The position numbers and the translations under genes were made by a program. The notes below the pieces were generated by a model that saw nothing but the letters and a program-made list of their open reading frames with translations, was not told the DNA's origin and ran no database searches. From Candidatus Paracaedibacteraceae bacterium (GTDB lineage: Bacteria > Pseudomonadota > Alphaproteobacteria > Paracaedibacterales > Paracaedibacteraceae), in NCBI GenBank assembly GCA_019636035.1, contig JAHBYI010000001.1, forward strand, positions 62,001 to 126,000: DNA of 64,000 nucleotides, read 5' to 3'. Below are positions 51,371 to 62,183 of this stretch, piece after piece; position 1 is the stretch's first letter; each line of letters starts with the position of its first letter.

Positions 51371-52132
51371 ATGTCAGAACAAACAAAATCATCGGGACTT
51401 TTATCACAAACAGGATTGGGTATTGCCCTTGGTATAGCTCTTGTTGCGTGCACGATTCTTGCAACAAAAACCTATGTCACAATCAAAGAATCGCAAAATT
51501 ATATTCAAGTCAAAGGGTATGCTGAAAAAGCGATTGTCTCTGAGAGTGGAATCTGGTCAGGCACGATTAATGCAGCCAATGCTAGTGCTGTTGATGCTTA
51601 TAAAGCCATCGATGATCAAAAACAAACAGTGATTGAGCTCTTAAAGAAAGAAGGCTACGCTGAAAATACCATTTCTTGGAAAACAATTCACCGTCAGGCT
51701 ATTTATAAAAAAAGCCCGGATGGTCAATATATGACAAACGACATTGAACGTTATGAATTATCACAAGATGTTGAGGTCGTTTCCGCCGATGTTCAAAAGC
51801 TCTCTGACCTTCCTGCTAAAATCAATGATCTCAACCTTAAGGGTCATGATGTCAGTGCAGGCTCCGTTCGTTTTTATTACCCCAGCGATAAATTGGATGC
51901 CCTCAAGGTTAGCCTTTTAGCCGAAGCCAGCAAAAGTGCAAAAGAACGTGCCGATCAATTTGCGATCAACAGCGGGAATAAAATCGGGCGCCTCCTTAAT
52001 GCACGACAAGGCGTCTTCCAGGTCACAGCCCCCAATTCCAGCGATATTTCGGACTACGGAACTTATGATACATCGTCAATCAACAAAGTTGTCAAGATTG
52101 TTGTAACCATGACCTACAGCGTCAAGGAATAG
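51371..52132 (+). CDS. SIMPL-domain (DUF541) exported protein
   Basis: This 253-residue protein has an N-terminal membrane segment or uncleaved signal (GLGIALGIALVACTILATKTYV, about 15-36) and a SIMPL/DUF541 domain with YIQVKGYAEKAIVSESGIWSG and TKTVVKIVVTMTYSV-like ending (KVVKIVVTMTYSV at about 238-250). Family members are periplasmic or envelope proteins linked to oxidative or other stress, without a firm molecular function. The stop lies 4 bases from the convergent uvrA stop. Confidence 0.85.
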   Translation: MSEQTKSSGLLSQTGLGIALGIALVACTILATKTYVTIKESQNYIQVKGYAEKAIVSESGIWSGTINAANASAVDAYKAIDDQKQTVIELLKKEGYAENTISWKTIHRQAIYKKSPDGQYMTNDIERYELSQDVEVVSADVQKLSDLPAKINDLNLKGHDVSAGSVRFYYPSDKLDALKVSLLAEASKSAKERADQFAINSGNKIGRLLNARQGVFQVTAPNSSDISDYGTYDTSSINKVVKIVVTMTYSVKE

Positions 52133-52136
52133 GTAG

Positions 52137-54986
52137 CTACTGGGCTAAATAATCTTTCAAATACTGCCCCGTATAGCTGCCCTTAACCTTGGCAATGTCT
52201 TCCGGCGTTCCGCACGCCACAACCCGGCCACCTTTGTGTCCACCTTCGGGTCCCATGTCGATAATATAGTCAGCGGTTTTGATAACCTCTAGGTTATGTT
52301 CAATCACGATGACTGTATTCCCTTGATCGACCAAAGTATGCAGAACTTCCAGTAATTTTGCAATGTCTTCAAAATGCAACCCTGTTGTTGGTTCATCCAA
52401 AATATAGATGGTTTTTCCTGTCGCTCGCTTGGATAGCTCTTTGGCTAATTTCACCCGCTGAGCCTCACCACCCGACAGGGTTGTTGCCTGTTGTCCCACA
52501 TGAATATAACCCAGACCAACCCGCTGCAAAGTCTCCAACTTATTCCGCACAGACGGATGCGCATCAAAGAAATCGGTTGCTTCTTCAACCGTCATGTCTA
52601 AAACATCAGCAATCGATTTATCTTTAAAGCGAATCTCAAGCGTCTCTCGGTTATATCGCTTACCATGGCACTGATCACACTGAACATAAACATCCGGCAA
52701 AAAGTGCATCTCAATCTTAATCACACCATCGCCCTGACAAGCTTCACACCGGCCGCCCTTGACGTTAAAGGAGAAACGCCCCGGTGCATAGCCTCGCGCT
52801 TTACTTTCCGGCAGCCCTGAAAACCATTCGCGGATAGAAGTAAAGCATCCGATATAAGTTGCCGGGTTTGATCGCGGTGTACGCCCAATAGGAGATTGAT
52901 CGATATCGATGACTTTGTCTAAATGCTCAATTCCTGCCAACTCTTTATAGAACCCACCCGTTTCACGGCTTCCATTTAATTTATTGGCCAACGCTTTGTA
53001 AAGTGTTTCAATAGTCAGTGATGACTTACCACCCCCTGAAACGCCTGTAATACAGGTAAACGTGCCAAGCGGAATCTCAATAGTTACATCCTTCAGGTTA
53101 TTGACCGTAGCACCCCTTAATTTTAGTTTTTTCCCCTTGTGACCCGTACGACGTTTTGTAGGCAGAGCAATTTGTTTCTTATGAGTCAAATAAGCCCCTG
53201 TAATACTGTCAGGCGAGTCCATAATCTCTTGTGGCGTTCCTTGGGCAATAATCCGCCCACCATGAGCCCCTGCCCGCGGCCCCATGTCAATGACATGATC
53301 GGCCAGACGGATTGCGTCTTCGTCATGCTCAACCACAACAACCGTATTACCAATGTCACGCAAATGCTTCAACGTTTCCAAAAGTTTATCGTTGTCCCGC
53401 TGATGAAGACCTATTGACGGTTCATCCAGAACGTACAAAACTCCCGTCAAACCGGAACCAATTTGTGAGGCCAAGCGAATCCGCTGACTTTCCCCACCCG
53501 ATAACGTACCACTAGAACGGGATAATGTCAGGTAATCCAGCCCGACATTGACAAGGAACATCAAGCGACTATTAATTTCCTTGAGGATTCGATAGGCGAT
53601 ATCTTGTTGTTTCTGCGTCAGCTGAAGCCCTACAAACCAACTCGCTGCCTCTTCAATCGACATCTCAGTCACTTGTCCAATCGATTTCTCAGCAATCTTA
53701 ACGCAGAGTGCCTCCGGTTTCAAACGATAGCCATCACAGGATTGACACGGTGTTGTTGTTTGATATTTTGTGAGCTCCTCCCGCATCCAATCGCTTTCCG
53801 TTTCCCTCCAACGGCGATCCAGATTGGGAATCACACCCTCAAACGGTTTAGATGATTTAAACTTACGATAACCATCGTCATATAAAACGGTGATGTCTTG
53901 GTTTCCTGTGCCAAAAAGCAAAGCATGCTGAAGGTTGGAACCTAGCTTTTCAAAAGGGATATCCACATCACCACCAAAATGCTCACAAACCGCAGCAAGA
54001 GTTTGGAAATACCACTCATAAACATGAGCCGCCCGTTTAGAGGTATTATCAGCTGTTGACCATGGAACAATTGCTCCATCACGAAGACTCAAGGATGGGT
54101 CTGGCACAACCAAGCGTGGATCAAAGTTAATTTGAATCCCCAATCCATCACAGGTAGGGCAAGCCCCATGCGGTGAGTTAAAGGAAAAGAGGCGTGGCTC
54201 AATCTCATCCAAGGTAAAACCAGACACAGGACAAGCAAACTTAGACGACAGCGTAAATGATTCTTTGGTATCAGCATTCTCCACATAGACCAAACCATCA
54301 CTCAAAGATAACGCTGTCTCGAGAGAATCAGCCAGGCGCGTTGCAACCTCAGGATTGACAACAATACGATCCACCACAACATCAATGTCATGTTTAATCT
54401 TTTTATTAAGGTCAGGGGCATCGTCGATATCATAGACCGTGCCATCAATGCGAATACGCTGATATCCCTTTTTGCGAAGATCTAGAATTTCCTTTTTATA
54501 TTCCCCTTTACGGCCACGCACAATCGGCGCAAGCAATAATAGCCGTGTCTTTTCCGGTAAAGCCACAATGCGATCAACCATCTGGCTGACAGTTTGGGCT
54601 TCGATGGGTAAACCTGTTGCCGGGGAATAGGGTACGCCGATGCGCGCAAACAACAACCGTAAATAGTCATACAGTTCAGTGACAGTTCCAACAGTTGAAC
54701 GCGGGTTCTTTGATGTTGTTTTTTGTTCAATCGAAATCGCAGGACTTAACCCGTCAATGGAATCCACATCCGGTTTCTGCATTAACTGCAAAAACTGCCT
54801 GGCATAAGCAGACAAACTTTCCACATAGCGACGCTGCCCTTCGGCATACAAAGTATCAAAGGCCAAAGATGACTTACCCGACCCGCTTAACCCTGTGATA
54901 ACCACAAGTTTATCACGTGGGATATCAACATTTATATTTTTAAGATTATGTTCACGAGCACCCCGAATGGATATGGTTGTCGTCAT
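52137..54986 (-). CDS. uvrA: Excinuclease ABC subunit A
   Basis: This 949-residue DNA damage recognition ATPase is full length. It has two ABC modules: Walker [10 protein letters not shown] with signature [12 protein letters not shown], and GVSGGGKSS with [12 protein letters not shown]. It also has zinc fingers with CPTCDGLG and CEACQGDG...CDQCHGK. UvrA with UvrB locates bulky lesions for nucleotide excision repair in the cytoplasm. It is monocistronic here, with tsaC 25 bases upstream in the same direction, so co-transcription with tsaC is possible. Confidence 0.98.
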   Translation of the reverse strand: MTTTISIRGAREHNLKNINVDIPRDKLVVITGLSGSGKSSLAFDTLYAEGQRRYVESLSAYARQFLQLMQKPDVDSIDGLSPAISIEQKTTSKNPRSTVGTVTELYDYLRLLFARIGVPYSPATGLPIEAQTVSQMVDRIVALPEKTRLLLLAPIVRGRKGEYKKEILDLRKKGYQRIRIDGTVYDIDDAPDLNKKIKHDIDVVVDRIVVNPEVATRLADSLETALSLSDGLVYVENADTKESFTLSSKFACPVSGFTLDEIEPRLFSFNSPHGACPTCDGLGIQINFDPRLVVPDPSLSLRDGAIVPWSTADNTSKRAAHVYEWYFQTLAAVCEHFGGDVDIPFEKLGSNLQHALLFGTGNQDITVLYDDGYRKFKSSKPFEGVIPNLDRRWRETESDWMREELTKYQTTTPCQSCDGYRLKPEALCVKIAEKSIGQVTEMSIEEAASWFVGLQLTQKQQDIAYRILKEINSRLMFLVNVGLDYLTLSRSSGTLSGGESQRIRLASQIGSGLTGVLYVLDEPSIGLHQRDNDKLLETLKHLRDIGNTVVVVEHDEDAIRLADHVIDMGPRAGAHGGRIIAQGTPQEIMDSPDSITGAYLTHKKQIALPTKRRTGHKGKKLKLRGATVNNLKDVTIEIPLGTFTCITGVSGGGKSSLTIETLYKALANKLNGSRETGGFYKELAGIEHLDKVIDIDQSPIGRTPRSNPATYIGCFTSIREWFSGLPESKARGYAPGRFSFNVKGGRCEACQGDGVIKIEMHFLPDVYVQCDQCHGKRYNRETLEIRFKDKSIADVLDMTVEEATDFFDAHPSVRNKLETLQRVGLGYIHVGQQATTLSGGEAQRVKLAKELSKRATGKTIYILDEPTTGLHFEDIAKLLEVLHTLVDQGNTVIVIEHNLEVIKTADYIIDMGPEGGHKGGRVVACGTPEDIAKVKGSYTGQYLKDYLAQ

Positions 54987-55011
54987 AATTTTATTTCCTT
55001 CTTCGCGTCTT

Positions 55012-55935
55012 TTATGATGCAGCGCGCTGTAATCTATCGTTGATTGCTAATCCTAAGCCATGATTCGGGATTGGTGCAACAGCAATTGCTACGGTTCCTG
55101 ATTGGTCTAATTCTCGGATCATTCGAAATAAATGAGCCGCAGCTTCTTCAAGATTGCCAGACGAACTTAAGTTAAGGTCACAAACCATGTCACCAAACCC
55201 AAGATATTTCTCACCCGGCAATGGTGCCAAGACATTCAAGCGCATTTTAACGGATGGTGCATAGTGACGTTCCATCATGCCCGGTGCTTTTATGGCTCCA
55301 TGCCCCCCAAGGGTAACGGTTCCGATAACCTCTTGAATCCGTTCTAAGGATACCCCGCCCGGCCTTAAGACAACAGGAACATTTTCGGTTAAATCAATGA
55401 TTGTTGATTCCACCCCCACCCGCGTGTTTCCTCCGTCAATAATTAAGGGAACACGGCTCCCCAATGAGGCACGAACATCCACAGCTGATGTCGGAGAAAT
55501 TGTTTGCGATAGATTTGCACTAGGGGCAGCTAAGGGTTTCGAATACGCTTTAATTAAGGCTTGCGCCATCGGGTGTGCCGGTATCCGCACAGCAAGAGTA
55601 TCGAGTCCACTACTAGCCAAGAATGAAATGTCTGAATCTTGACGCCGATTAAGAACAAACGTAATCGGCCCCGGCCAAAACTCATGGGCTAATTGTTCAG
55701 CACGTGCATCAAAATCAACATATTGCTTAGCCTGTTGTGCACTATGACAATGGATAATCAGGGGGTTAAACTGCGGCCGTTCTTTGACCGCATAAATTTT
55801 AGCAACAGCCTGATCATTCGTGGCATCAGCGGCTAAACCGTAGACCGTTTCTGTGGGAATAGCAACGACATCACCAGCAGCAAGAAGATGACAGGCTTGC
55901 TCCAATATCTCTGGTGAAAAAGCTTGGATATTCAT
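55012..55935 (-). CDS. tsaC: Threonylcarbamoyl-AMP synthase (Sua5/YwlC type)
   Basis: This 307-residue protein is the long Sua5 form: a YrdC domain (about 1-195; [40 protein letters not shown]) plus a C-terminal Sua5 domain (about 215-307) with [11 protein letters not shown] in the linker. It makes threonylcarbamoyl-AMP for t6A37 in ANN-reading tRNAs. The start codon follows the nitronate monooxygenase stop without any gap (TAGATG), so the two are co-translated. Confidence 0.93.
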   Translation of the reverse strand: MNIQAFSPEILEQACHLLAAGDVVAIPTETVYGLAADATNDQAVAKIYAVKERPQFNPLIIHCHSAQQAKQYVDFDARAEQLAHEFWPGPITFVLNRRQDSDISFLASSGLDTLAVRIPAHPMAQALIKAYSKPLAAPSANLSQTISPTSAVDVRASLGSRVPLIIDGGNTRVGVESTIIDLTENVPVVLRPGGVSLERIQEVIGTVTLGGHGAIKAPGMMERHYAPSVKMRLNVLAPLPGEKYLGFGDMVCDLNLSSSGNLEEAAAHLFRMIRELDQSGTVAIAVAPIPNHGLGLAINDRLQRAAS

Positions 55936-57330
55936 CTAAAATCCAGTCAAAATCCGATCAACTAATTGCTTTACTGTTGGCACAAATCCATTTGCATAAA
56001 AAGAGTCAGAACCAAATCTAAAGGCTTGATGGCCGGAAAATAGCAAGTTACGTTCAGGGTTACCGCCATGACTGATATCTTGGAGCGTCTTTTGAATACA
56101 GAATGAGCGAGGGTCAGCTTTTTTACCTGTTGTTCCGGCTTCGTTCTGCGCCCAATTACTAAAGTTACACGCGGACAAACATCCCATGCAATCAATTTGG
56201 TCTTTGACGATTTGATTTTCATCTGCGGCTGTGACAAAAACCAAAGTTGAATCCGGTGTTCGCATCGCCTGCGTATATCCCTGAGCCATCCAAGTTTGTG
56301 CATTTTCCTTATCATGAGGTGTCACAAAAACGATACGACCACGCGCCCCAATTGCAAGTTCTTCGGTATGATCACCAAAGGCCTCGGTTGTAAACGGCAC
56401 TTGACGCTGAGAACGTCCGATCAAACCGCGTAAAAATTCATTTTCAACCGCTGATGAATAAAACCCTGTCGGACTAAAGCGGTTCAGGTAAATATCCCCT
56501 TCTTTAAGGGTCAGTAATTTCTTTTTCCACCCCTCTGAAATCGTGCTTTCTTGCGTCAAAAGCGGACGTGTTCCAAATTGGAAAGCAATAGGGCCAATTT
56601 CCGGATTATCAATCCAATTTTGCCATTCACTCAACCACCAAACACCGCCGGCCATAATAATTGGTGTTGCAGCCAACCCAACATCATTCATAACACGACG
56701 CAATTCTTTTACGCGGTCATAGGGTGCTTCCGGTTTCTGGGGATCTTCGGTATTAGAAAGGCCATTGTGCCCCCCGGCCAACCAAGGATCTTCATAAACG
56801 ATCCCCCCTAAGAAATCTGTAAACTTGCCATAAGCGCGCTTCCACAAAATAGAAAACGCCCGAGCTGACGAGACAATCGGATAATAAAAAACTTTATAGT
56901 GGGAACAAATTTCAGCGAGTTTATAGGGCATACCGGCACCACAAGTTACCCCATGCACAAGCCCCTTGACCTGCGACAAGACACCATGCAGGATAGGCTC
57001 AACCGCCCCCATTTCCCACAAAACATTCATGTGAATACGACCATTGCCATTGGACATTTCATGAGCAATCTTAGCCTGAGTAATTCCACCCTTGATTGCA
57101 TAGTTAATCAACTCATGATGACGTTCCCGACGCGTACGACCATGATAAATAACAGGAATTAAATCTCCCTTTTCATCAAAAGCATCCGCATTAACCGCTG
57201 AAAACGTTCCAATACCGCCAGCAGCAGCCCAAGCCCCCGCACTCTGCCCTGTTGAAACAGCAATTCCCTTACCGCCTTCGACCAAGGGGTAGACCTCTTT
57301 ACCAGACACATTCAAGGGATTAATTATCAT
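55936..57330 (-). CDS. Nitronate monooxygenase-like FMN enzyme
   Basis: This 464-residue TIM-barrel flavoprotein resembles 2-nitropropane dioxygenase. VTCGAGMPYKLAEI, IIMAGGVWWLSEW and AFQFGTRPLLTQES form the FMN site, where GG and GTR bind phosphate. It is about 100 residues longer than class I enzymes, with a Cys-rich C-terminal insertion (CMGCLSACNFSNW), a form common in alphaproteobacteria. Its true substrate is not established for this branch. It is directly joined to tsaC. Confidence 0.85.
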   Translation of the reverse strand: MIINPLNVSGKEVYPLVEGGKGIAVSTGQSAGAWAAAGGIGTFSAVNADAFDEKGDLIPVIYHGRTRRERHHELINYAIKGGITQAKIAHEMSNGNGRIHMNVLWEMGAVEPILHGVLSQVKGLVHGVTCGAGMPYKLAEICSHYKVFYYPIVSSARAFSILWKRAYGKFTDFLGGIVYEDPWLAGGHNGLSNTEDPQKPEAPYDRVKELRRVMNDVGLAATPIIMAGGVWWLSEWQNWIDNPEIGPIAFQFGTRPLLTQESTISEGWKKKLLTLKEGDIYLNRFSPTGFYSSAVENEFLRGLIGRSQRQVPFTTEAFGDHTEELAIGARGRIVFVTPHDKENAQTWMAQGYTQAMRTPDSTLVFVTAADENQIVKDQIDCMGCLSACNFSNWAQNEAGTTGKKADPRSFCIQKTLQDISHGGNPERNLLFSGHQAFRFGSDSFYANGFVPTVKQLVDRILTGF

Positions 57331-57415
57331 GCAATATTCCTTATTGTTATTTTAGGCATCAGCCATTTTCAGGCGATGCCGCTACCAAAGATGAATCGAG
57401 AGGGACAAGCGATTG

Positions 57416-57982
57416 TTATTGCCCATCTATTTCGACAGGTTGTGGCATAATGCCAGTTTTTGCAAGTTCAGCCTGTGCACTTGCTATTGCTGCATCAAGC
57501 TCAACTTGACGGCATAATCCGAGATGAACAGGACTACGTGGTTTAATATTCTGGCTGTTCCAATGGGTTTTCCCACGAACAGAATTAATCATGTTTTTTG
57601 TTGTTCCCAACAAACGTGCAATCACAACATCCGTTAACTCAGGATGGAATTTGATCAACCAAGCAATCGCATCAGGGCGATCTTGTCGCTTTGACACAGG
57701 CGTATACTTACGCGTCTTTTTCCCAAGAACAGAATCAGCCGTTATAATCGGGTTCATGATCAGACGGGATAAAGAGTCAGCCTCACACCGTTTGATTTCT
57801 TCGTCAGATAGTTGACCGGCCGTAATCGGGTCAAGACCAATCATACTGCCACCTGATTCACCGTCAGCAATGGCTTGAATCTCAAGAATATGCAGCTGAC
57901 AAAAATCAGAAATTTGCTCAAACGTTAATGCCGTATTTTCGACCAACCAAATCGCAGTTGCTTTTGGCATAAGTGGGGCAGT
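57416..57982 (-). CDS. DUF1013 protein, TrcR-type cell cycle regulator
   Basis: The ATG at 57982 has GGAG about 10 bases upstream and gives 188 residues; an in-frame GTG at 58000 is less likely. The sequence MPKATAIWLVENTALTFEQISDFC, the LSRLIMNPIITADS core and DVVIARLLGTTKNMINSVRGKTHWN are typical of the alphaproteobacterial DUF1013 family, named TrcR in databases. The last stretch forms a helix-turn-helix. The family is nearly restricted to Alphaproteobacteria and supports that placement of the genome. Confidence 0.88.
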   Translation of the reverse strand, partial: TAPLMPKATAIWLVENTALTFEQISDFCQLHILEIQAIADGESGGSMIGLDPITAGQLSDEEIKRCEADSLSRLIMNPIITADSVLGKKTRKYTPVSKRQDRPDAIAWLIKFHPELTDVVIARLLGTTKNMINSVRGKTHWNSQNIKPRSPVHLGLCRQVELDAAIASAQAELAKTGIMPQPVEIDGQ

Positions 57983-58084
57983 CATTCTCAAAGTCTCCAC
58001 AAAAGAAAAAAATTAATTACTTATAACAAGTTTTACTGTGTTTCACGATAAAATACCACCCATTTTTTCAAGGTAGCTTTTAAA

Positions 58085-59416
58085 TCAAGGGCAAACAGCC
58101 TGAGATTTTTTCGAGGGCAACAACATGAAGATTGCAACCAAAGCCATGGAACCAACCACCAAACTTCCCAAAAAGATCGTCTGTATGCCAAAATGATGGG
58201 AGATAAATCCGCCACCGGCACCCGCAGCAAAGGATCCGACAGCTGCAATCAGGTAGTACGTACCAATAGCTGTTCCACGCACGTCTTCATGAACATAGTC
58301 CGTAATCAAGGACACAAACATATTGTGAACAATACCTAACTGAATTCCCCACAACACAACCCCAACAAAAAATGTCGTCAGATTCGTCGCCGAGAACATA
58401 AAGAAGTCAGAAAGAACCAAGGCAAAGACACCAAACATCATAACGGATTTGCGCCCATATTTGTCCGCCATCAAACCACTAGGATAAGACGAAGCACTAT
58501 ACGTTAAGTTATACATACTCATAATCAGGGGCGCATAGGTTTTATCAAAAGCAAAAGTCTTATGAGAGTAAAGAACCATCAATGTTTCACTAAAACGAGC
58601 AGCCATAAAAATAAGGACAATAAACATTAAAGTCCAATATTTTGAGCCCAGATTCTTTAAATCTTCAAATTTAATCGGACGACGGCTTGCCTTGATCTTA
58701 ACAACCTTACCATCATTGTCCACATGAGATTTAGGCTCCTTAATATAAACAGCCAACAGAACAAAAGCGATAAAAGCAGGAACAGAAGCAATCCAAAAAA
58801 CTTGCTGGAAATTATCAGCCGTATACCACATAGCAAGGAAACCAAGGATTCCCCCTAAAAAGGATCCGGCTGTTCCCAAAGATCGCATCAACCCAAAACT
58901 GCTCGCCCGTTGTTCAACAGGTGCCACATCACCGACAATTGCATCGCGTGGTGTTGCTTGAATCCCGTTACCAATGCGCTCAAACAACCGCGCTGCGAAA
59001 ACATTAACAAAGTTGGATGAGATCGCCATCATCGGTTTGCTGATCACAGTCATAAAGTAACCGATCAACATAATAGGTCTGCGCCTTCTGAAATAGTCAC
59101 TGATGACGCCTGAAAACAATTTCATAACAAAGGATAAGGCTTCGGCACTTCCCTCAACAATTCCAATAAGGCGCATATCGACGCCCAAAGATGTATTAAG
59201 GTACAACGCAGATAAGCTATAGATAACGATGTACGAAATATTGATTAAACACATAACCATGCCGATCAACCAAACGGTTGATGGAATTGGTTTCTTTTTT
59301 GAGATCGTTTTATTCATGATTTTTGACAAAAAAAAATCCTGTTGGGAACAGGAAGGGGTGGGCATTGCGCCAAGAGGGGTATCCTTAGGATCATCTTGTT
59401 TCAATTGAGTTGTCAT
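58085..59416 (-). CDS. MFS transporter of unknown substrate
   Basis: The start at 59416 (MTTQLKQDDPK) has AAGAGGA upstream and gives 443 residues; another in-frame ATG at 59317 (MNKTISKKKP) lies just before the first membrane helix. Twelve membrane segments and the loop motif FSGVISDYFRRRRPIMLIGY and LMADKYGRKSVMMFG mark the major facilitator superfamily. The stretch ERIGNGIQATPRDAIVGDV is typical of a group common in Proteobacteria with unknown cargo. A complete terminator-like structure lies between the two possible starts (59328-59353), which raises a question about which start is used. Confidence 0.8.
   Translation of the reverse strand: MTTQLKQDDPKDTPLGAMPTPSCSQQDFFLSKIMNKTISKKKPIPSTVWLIGMVMCLINISYIVIYSLSALYLNTSLGVDMRLIGIVEGSAEALSFVMKLFSGVISDYFRRRRPIMLIGYFMTVISKPMMAISSNFVNVFAARLFERIGNGIQATPRDAIVGDVAPVEQRASSFGLMRSLGTAGSFLGGILGFLAMWYTADNFQQVFWIASVPAFIAFVLLAVYIKEPKSHVDNDGKVVKIKASRRPIKFEDLKNLGSKYWTLMFIVLIFMAARFSETLMVLYSHKTFAFDKTYAPLIMSMYNLTYSASSYPSGLMADKYGRKSVMMFGVFALVLSDFFMFSATNLTTFFVGVVLWGIQLGIVHNMFVSLITDYVHEDVRGTAIGTYYLIAAVGSFAAGAGGGFISHHFGIQTIFLGSLVVGSMALVAIFMLLPSKKSQAVCP
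59328..59353 (-). terminator. Terminator-like hairpin inside the 5' coding region of the MFS gene
   Basis: On the minus strand TCCTGTT pairs perfectly with AACAGGA around a CCC loop and is followed by nine T residues. It falls between the ATG at 59416 and the ATG at 59317. If translated it encodes Cys-Ser-Gln-Gln-Asp-Phe-Phe-Leu. It would act as an attenuator or a transcript end unless ribosomes cover it. Confidence 0.7.
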
Positions 59417-59555
59417 GAACCAATCCTCTTGAACTGTGAGTTTAAACAAATGCACCCTTAATATAGAGTTTCAAAAACAAATTTTCAAGGGTGATTTCGC
59501 ACAAGCCTATACTAACGCTTTTTATGCACACTATTCAACATCCTTTTTTTAAAAA

Positions 59556-60311
59556 TCAGCCAACGAATAGAATTGCCCCGTTAAAAGTTTTCTCGACATA
59601 TTTCTTAATGTCATCCGATTGATAAGCCTTGACCAGTTTCTTAACATCATCATTATCCTTTGTTGCCTCTCGTACAACAATGATATTGGCATAAGGTGAC
59701 GCCTTATCTTCCATAAACAAAGCCGCTTTCGGATCCATTTTAGCAAGTACAACCCAATCCGTATTAATAATTGCCAAGTCCAAATCTGCCAAAGATCGCG
59801 GCAGCTGTGGCGCATCCATTTCTTTGATTGCCAATTTCTTAGGATTCGTTGCGATATCTAAAATACTAGGAAGATCTTTTTTCTTCAACGTCAGCAAACC
59901 TTGTTTTTCCAAAAGCAACAAAGCACGCCCCCCATTGGTCGGGTCATTGGGAATACCAACAAGAGCCCCCTCTTTTAAAGCTGCAAGATCCTTAACTTTA
60001 TCGGAATATCCCCCCATTGGCATCAAAACCGTTTTTCCGACAGACACGAGTTTAAAACCACGATCTTTAATTTGTGTTTCCAAAAATGGCTGATGTTGAT
60101 AGCTATTCGCATCCAAGTCCCCCTGATTCAGGGCAATATTAGGCAAGACAAAATCATTAAACTCAATGACGTCAATATCAAGTCCATCTTTCTTTGCAAC
60201 TTCTGCAACCTTTGCGGCAATCATCGCATGAGGCCCCGCTGTCACGCCTAGTTTAAAGGCAGAAAAACTTTCAGAGATCAAAAGAAGCGAAAGGATAACT
60301 ATTTTTTTCAT
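59556..60311 (-). CDS. metQ: Methionine ABC transporter substrate-binding protein
   Basis: This 251-residue protein is a MetQ/NlpA-family binding protein with FKLGVTAGPHAMI, DANSYQHQPFL, NDPTNGGRALLLL and INTDWVVLAKMDPKAA-type motifs. The signal peptide ends SESFSAF and contains no cysteine, so the usual lipobox of MetQ is absent and the mature protein should be free in the periplasm. It lies at the end of metN-metI-metQ. Confidence 0.93.
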   Translation of the reverse strand: MKKIVILSLLLISESFSAFKLGVTAGPHAMIAAKVAEVAKKDGLDIDVIEFNDFVLPNIALNQGDLDANSYQHQPFLETQIKDRGFKLVSVGKTVLMPMGGYSDKVKDLAALKEGALVGIPNDPTNGGRALLLLEKQGLLTLKKKDLPSILDIATNPKKLAIKEMDAPQLPRSLADLDLAIINTDWVVLAKMDPKAALFMEDKASPYANIIVVREATKDNDDVKKLVKAYQSDDIKKYVEKTFNGAILFVG

Positions 60312-60318
60312 TATACAC

Positions 60319-60957
60319 CTATTTTCTTACTGCATTAACCAGTTTATCACCAATCATTTGAATGCTTTGTACCATCACAACCAAAATAATAACGATCAGA
60401 GCAAGCAACTCTAACTCATAACGCTGATAGCCATAGCGAATTGCTAAATCACCCAAACCGCCACCACCAACAGCACCGGCCATGGCAGAAAAACCAACCA
60501 AGCTGACAATAACAGTCGTTATTGATGATATAATCATCGGCAAAGATTCCGGCAAGATAATACGGCAAATAATCTGCCCGTGGCTTGCGCCATAGGCCTC
60601 CCCGAATTCAATCAGACCACGATCCATTTGTCGAAAACCATCTTCGCAGAGCCGAGCCAAGATCAATGTTCCGGCAATGGCCAAGGGTACCGTCGCAGCC
60701 CACATCCCAATCGTTGTGCCAACCAAAAAACGTGTCATTGGCATCAATAAAACCATTAAAATAATATAAGGGATAGACCGTACACCGTTTACCAAAAAAC
60801 CGAGCAATCCATAAGTTAGTCGACTGGGCGATAATCCATAACTTGACTTAACAAACAGATAAACAGCCAAAGGAATGCCAGCAACAACGCTCACTATGGC
60901 AGAAGCCAAAACCATCCCAAGGGTTTCCCAAAACGATGAAAGAACCAAATCAATCAT
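60319..60957 (-). CDS. metI: Methionine ABC transporter permease
   Basis: This 212-residue permease has five membrane helices and the EAA loop EFGEAYGASHGQIICRIILPESLP (about residues 137-160) that docks on MetN. The length is normal for MetI. It overlaps metN by 4 bases and precedes metQ by 7 bases, so the three are one unit for importing D- and L-methionine. Confidence 0.95.
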   Translation of the reverse strand: MIDLVLSSFWETLGMVLASAIVSVVAGIPLAVYLFVKSSYGLSPSRLTYGLLGFLVNGVRSIPYIILMVLLMPMTRFLVGTTIGMWAATVPLAIAGTLILARLCEDGFRQMDRGLIEFGEAYGASHGQIICRIILPESLPMIISSITTVIVSLVGFSAMAGAVGGGGLGDLAIRYGYQRYELELLALIVIILVVMVQSIQMIGDKLVNAVRK

Positions 60958-62036
60958 GCGCTTTCTCCTTTTGGCAAATACCCCAAGATTTCTGCGACAA
61001 CACCATGCTTATGAAAATGGGTCATCATCTTTTCCAAAGAACCAAGATCATACGGAGCAGATAAAACTAATGTTCCAAAGACGCTTTGCCTGAGATGATC
61101 CATATTCCCCGCAAGAATACTCAAATCAATGCCATGAGCCTTGATGAGATCAGCAATAACCGGCTCTTGAGATGATTTTCCTGAAAACAAAAGACGAATC
61201 AAAACATCACCGACAACAGGCGTTTCACTCAGGCTGTCTTTAATGTGATTAGGCAATTCTTTTTCAAATAAACTTGCTAAAAGTTTCTTGGTCATCGGAT
61301 GCTGAGGATGCAATAAAATTTGCTCCAACTCTCCTTGCTCGACAAAAGATCCATGCTCCATAACATAGACAAAATCGCTGATTTCACGAACCACAGTCAT
61401 ATCGTGTGTAATAAGGATGATCGTAACACCAAGATCACGATTAAGATTTTTTAATAAAGCGAGAATGTCCAATGACGTTTGAGGATCCAAAGCAGAAGTG
61501 AATTCGTCACACAACAGAATCTTTGCCTCATTAGCAAGAGCCCGAGCAATCGCAACACGTTGTCTCTGCCCCCCACTCAGCTGTGCCGGATATCGATCCT
61601 CAAAACCGGTAAGGCCAACTTGTGCCAGCAATTCTTTCGCGCGCAAACAAGCTGTTTTAGCAGGCACACCCAGCCACTGCTGAGGCAGCATAACATTACC
61701 GAGAGCTGTTAAGCGCGCTAATAAATTAACTGATTGAAAAATTGTCCCCACTTGACACAGCAAATGACGTTGCTCCAAACACGATAGCATCGAAACATCT
61801 TTATCTAAGATTGTTAGGTGTCCGGAGTCAGGCCGTTCGAGAAGATTAAGACAACGCATCAGCGTACTCTTACCGGCACCACTTAAGCCGATGATACTGT
61901 GAATCTTTCTTGCTTCAAAGACAGCAGAAACCTTATCCAGAGCCGGGCACGTTGCCCCTGGATAGGTTTTACTTAAATCTGTTATATTTATAGCAACTGT
62001 AATGGCAAGATCATCCGCATTCATTAATACAAACAC
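60954..62036 (-). CDS. metN: Methionine ABC transporter ATPase
   Basis: This 360-residue ATPase has Walker [11 protein letters not shown], signature [15 protein letters not shown], Walker [13 protein letters not shown] and a C-terminal NIL-like domain (about 265-355), which in MetN senses internal methionine and blocks transport. The start may also be the ATG at 62024. No SAM riboswitch or Met-box was recognised in the 147-base upstream gap. Confidence 0.95.
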   Translation of the reverse strand: MFVLMNADDLAITVAINITDLSKTYPGATCPALDKVSAVFEARKIHSIIGLSGAGKSTLMRCLNLLERPDSGHLTILDKDVSMLSCLEQRHLLCQVGTIFQSVNLLARLTALGNVMLPQQWLGVPAKTACLRAKELLAQVGLTGFEDRYPAQLSGGQRQRVAIARALANEAKILLCDEFTSALDPQTSLDILALLKNLNRDLGVTIILITHDMTVVREISDFVYVMEHGSFVEQGELEQILLHPQHPMTKKLLASLFEKELPNHIKDSLSETPVVGDVLIRLLFSGKSSQEPVIADLIKAHGIDLSILAGNMDHLRQSVFGTLVLSAPYDLGSLEKMMTHFHKHGVVAEILGYLPKGESA

Positions 62037-62183
62037 TATATTTTAATTTAGCGATTTAATCAATCAGTGGATAAACTTTAGCCACACCACTACAACGAAC
62101 AATAATCGCGTTAGCACTTTCTCCCCTCCCCTTGATTCCATTTTCTGCTTAAGTCTAAACTAGAATAAAGAAGGGGGATAACT

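Noticed and set aside
62037-62183. Possible SAM riboswitch before metNIQ
   Set aside because: The 147-base gap shows no conserved SAM-I, SAM-II or SAM-V pattern that I can recognise.
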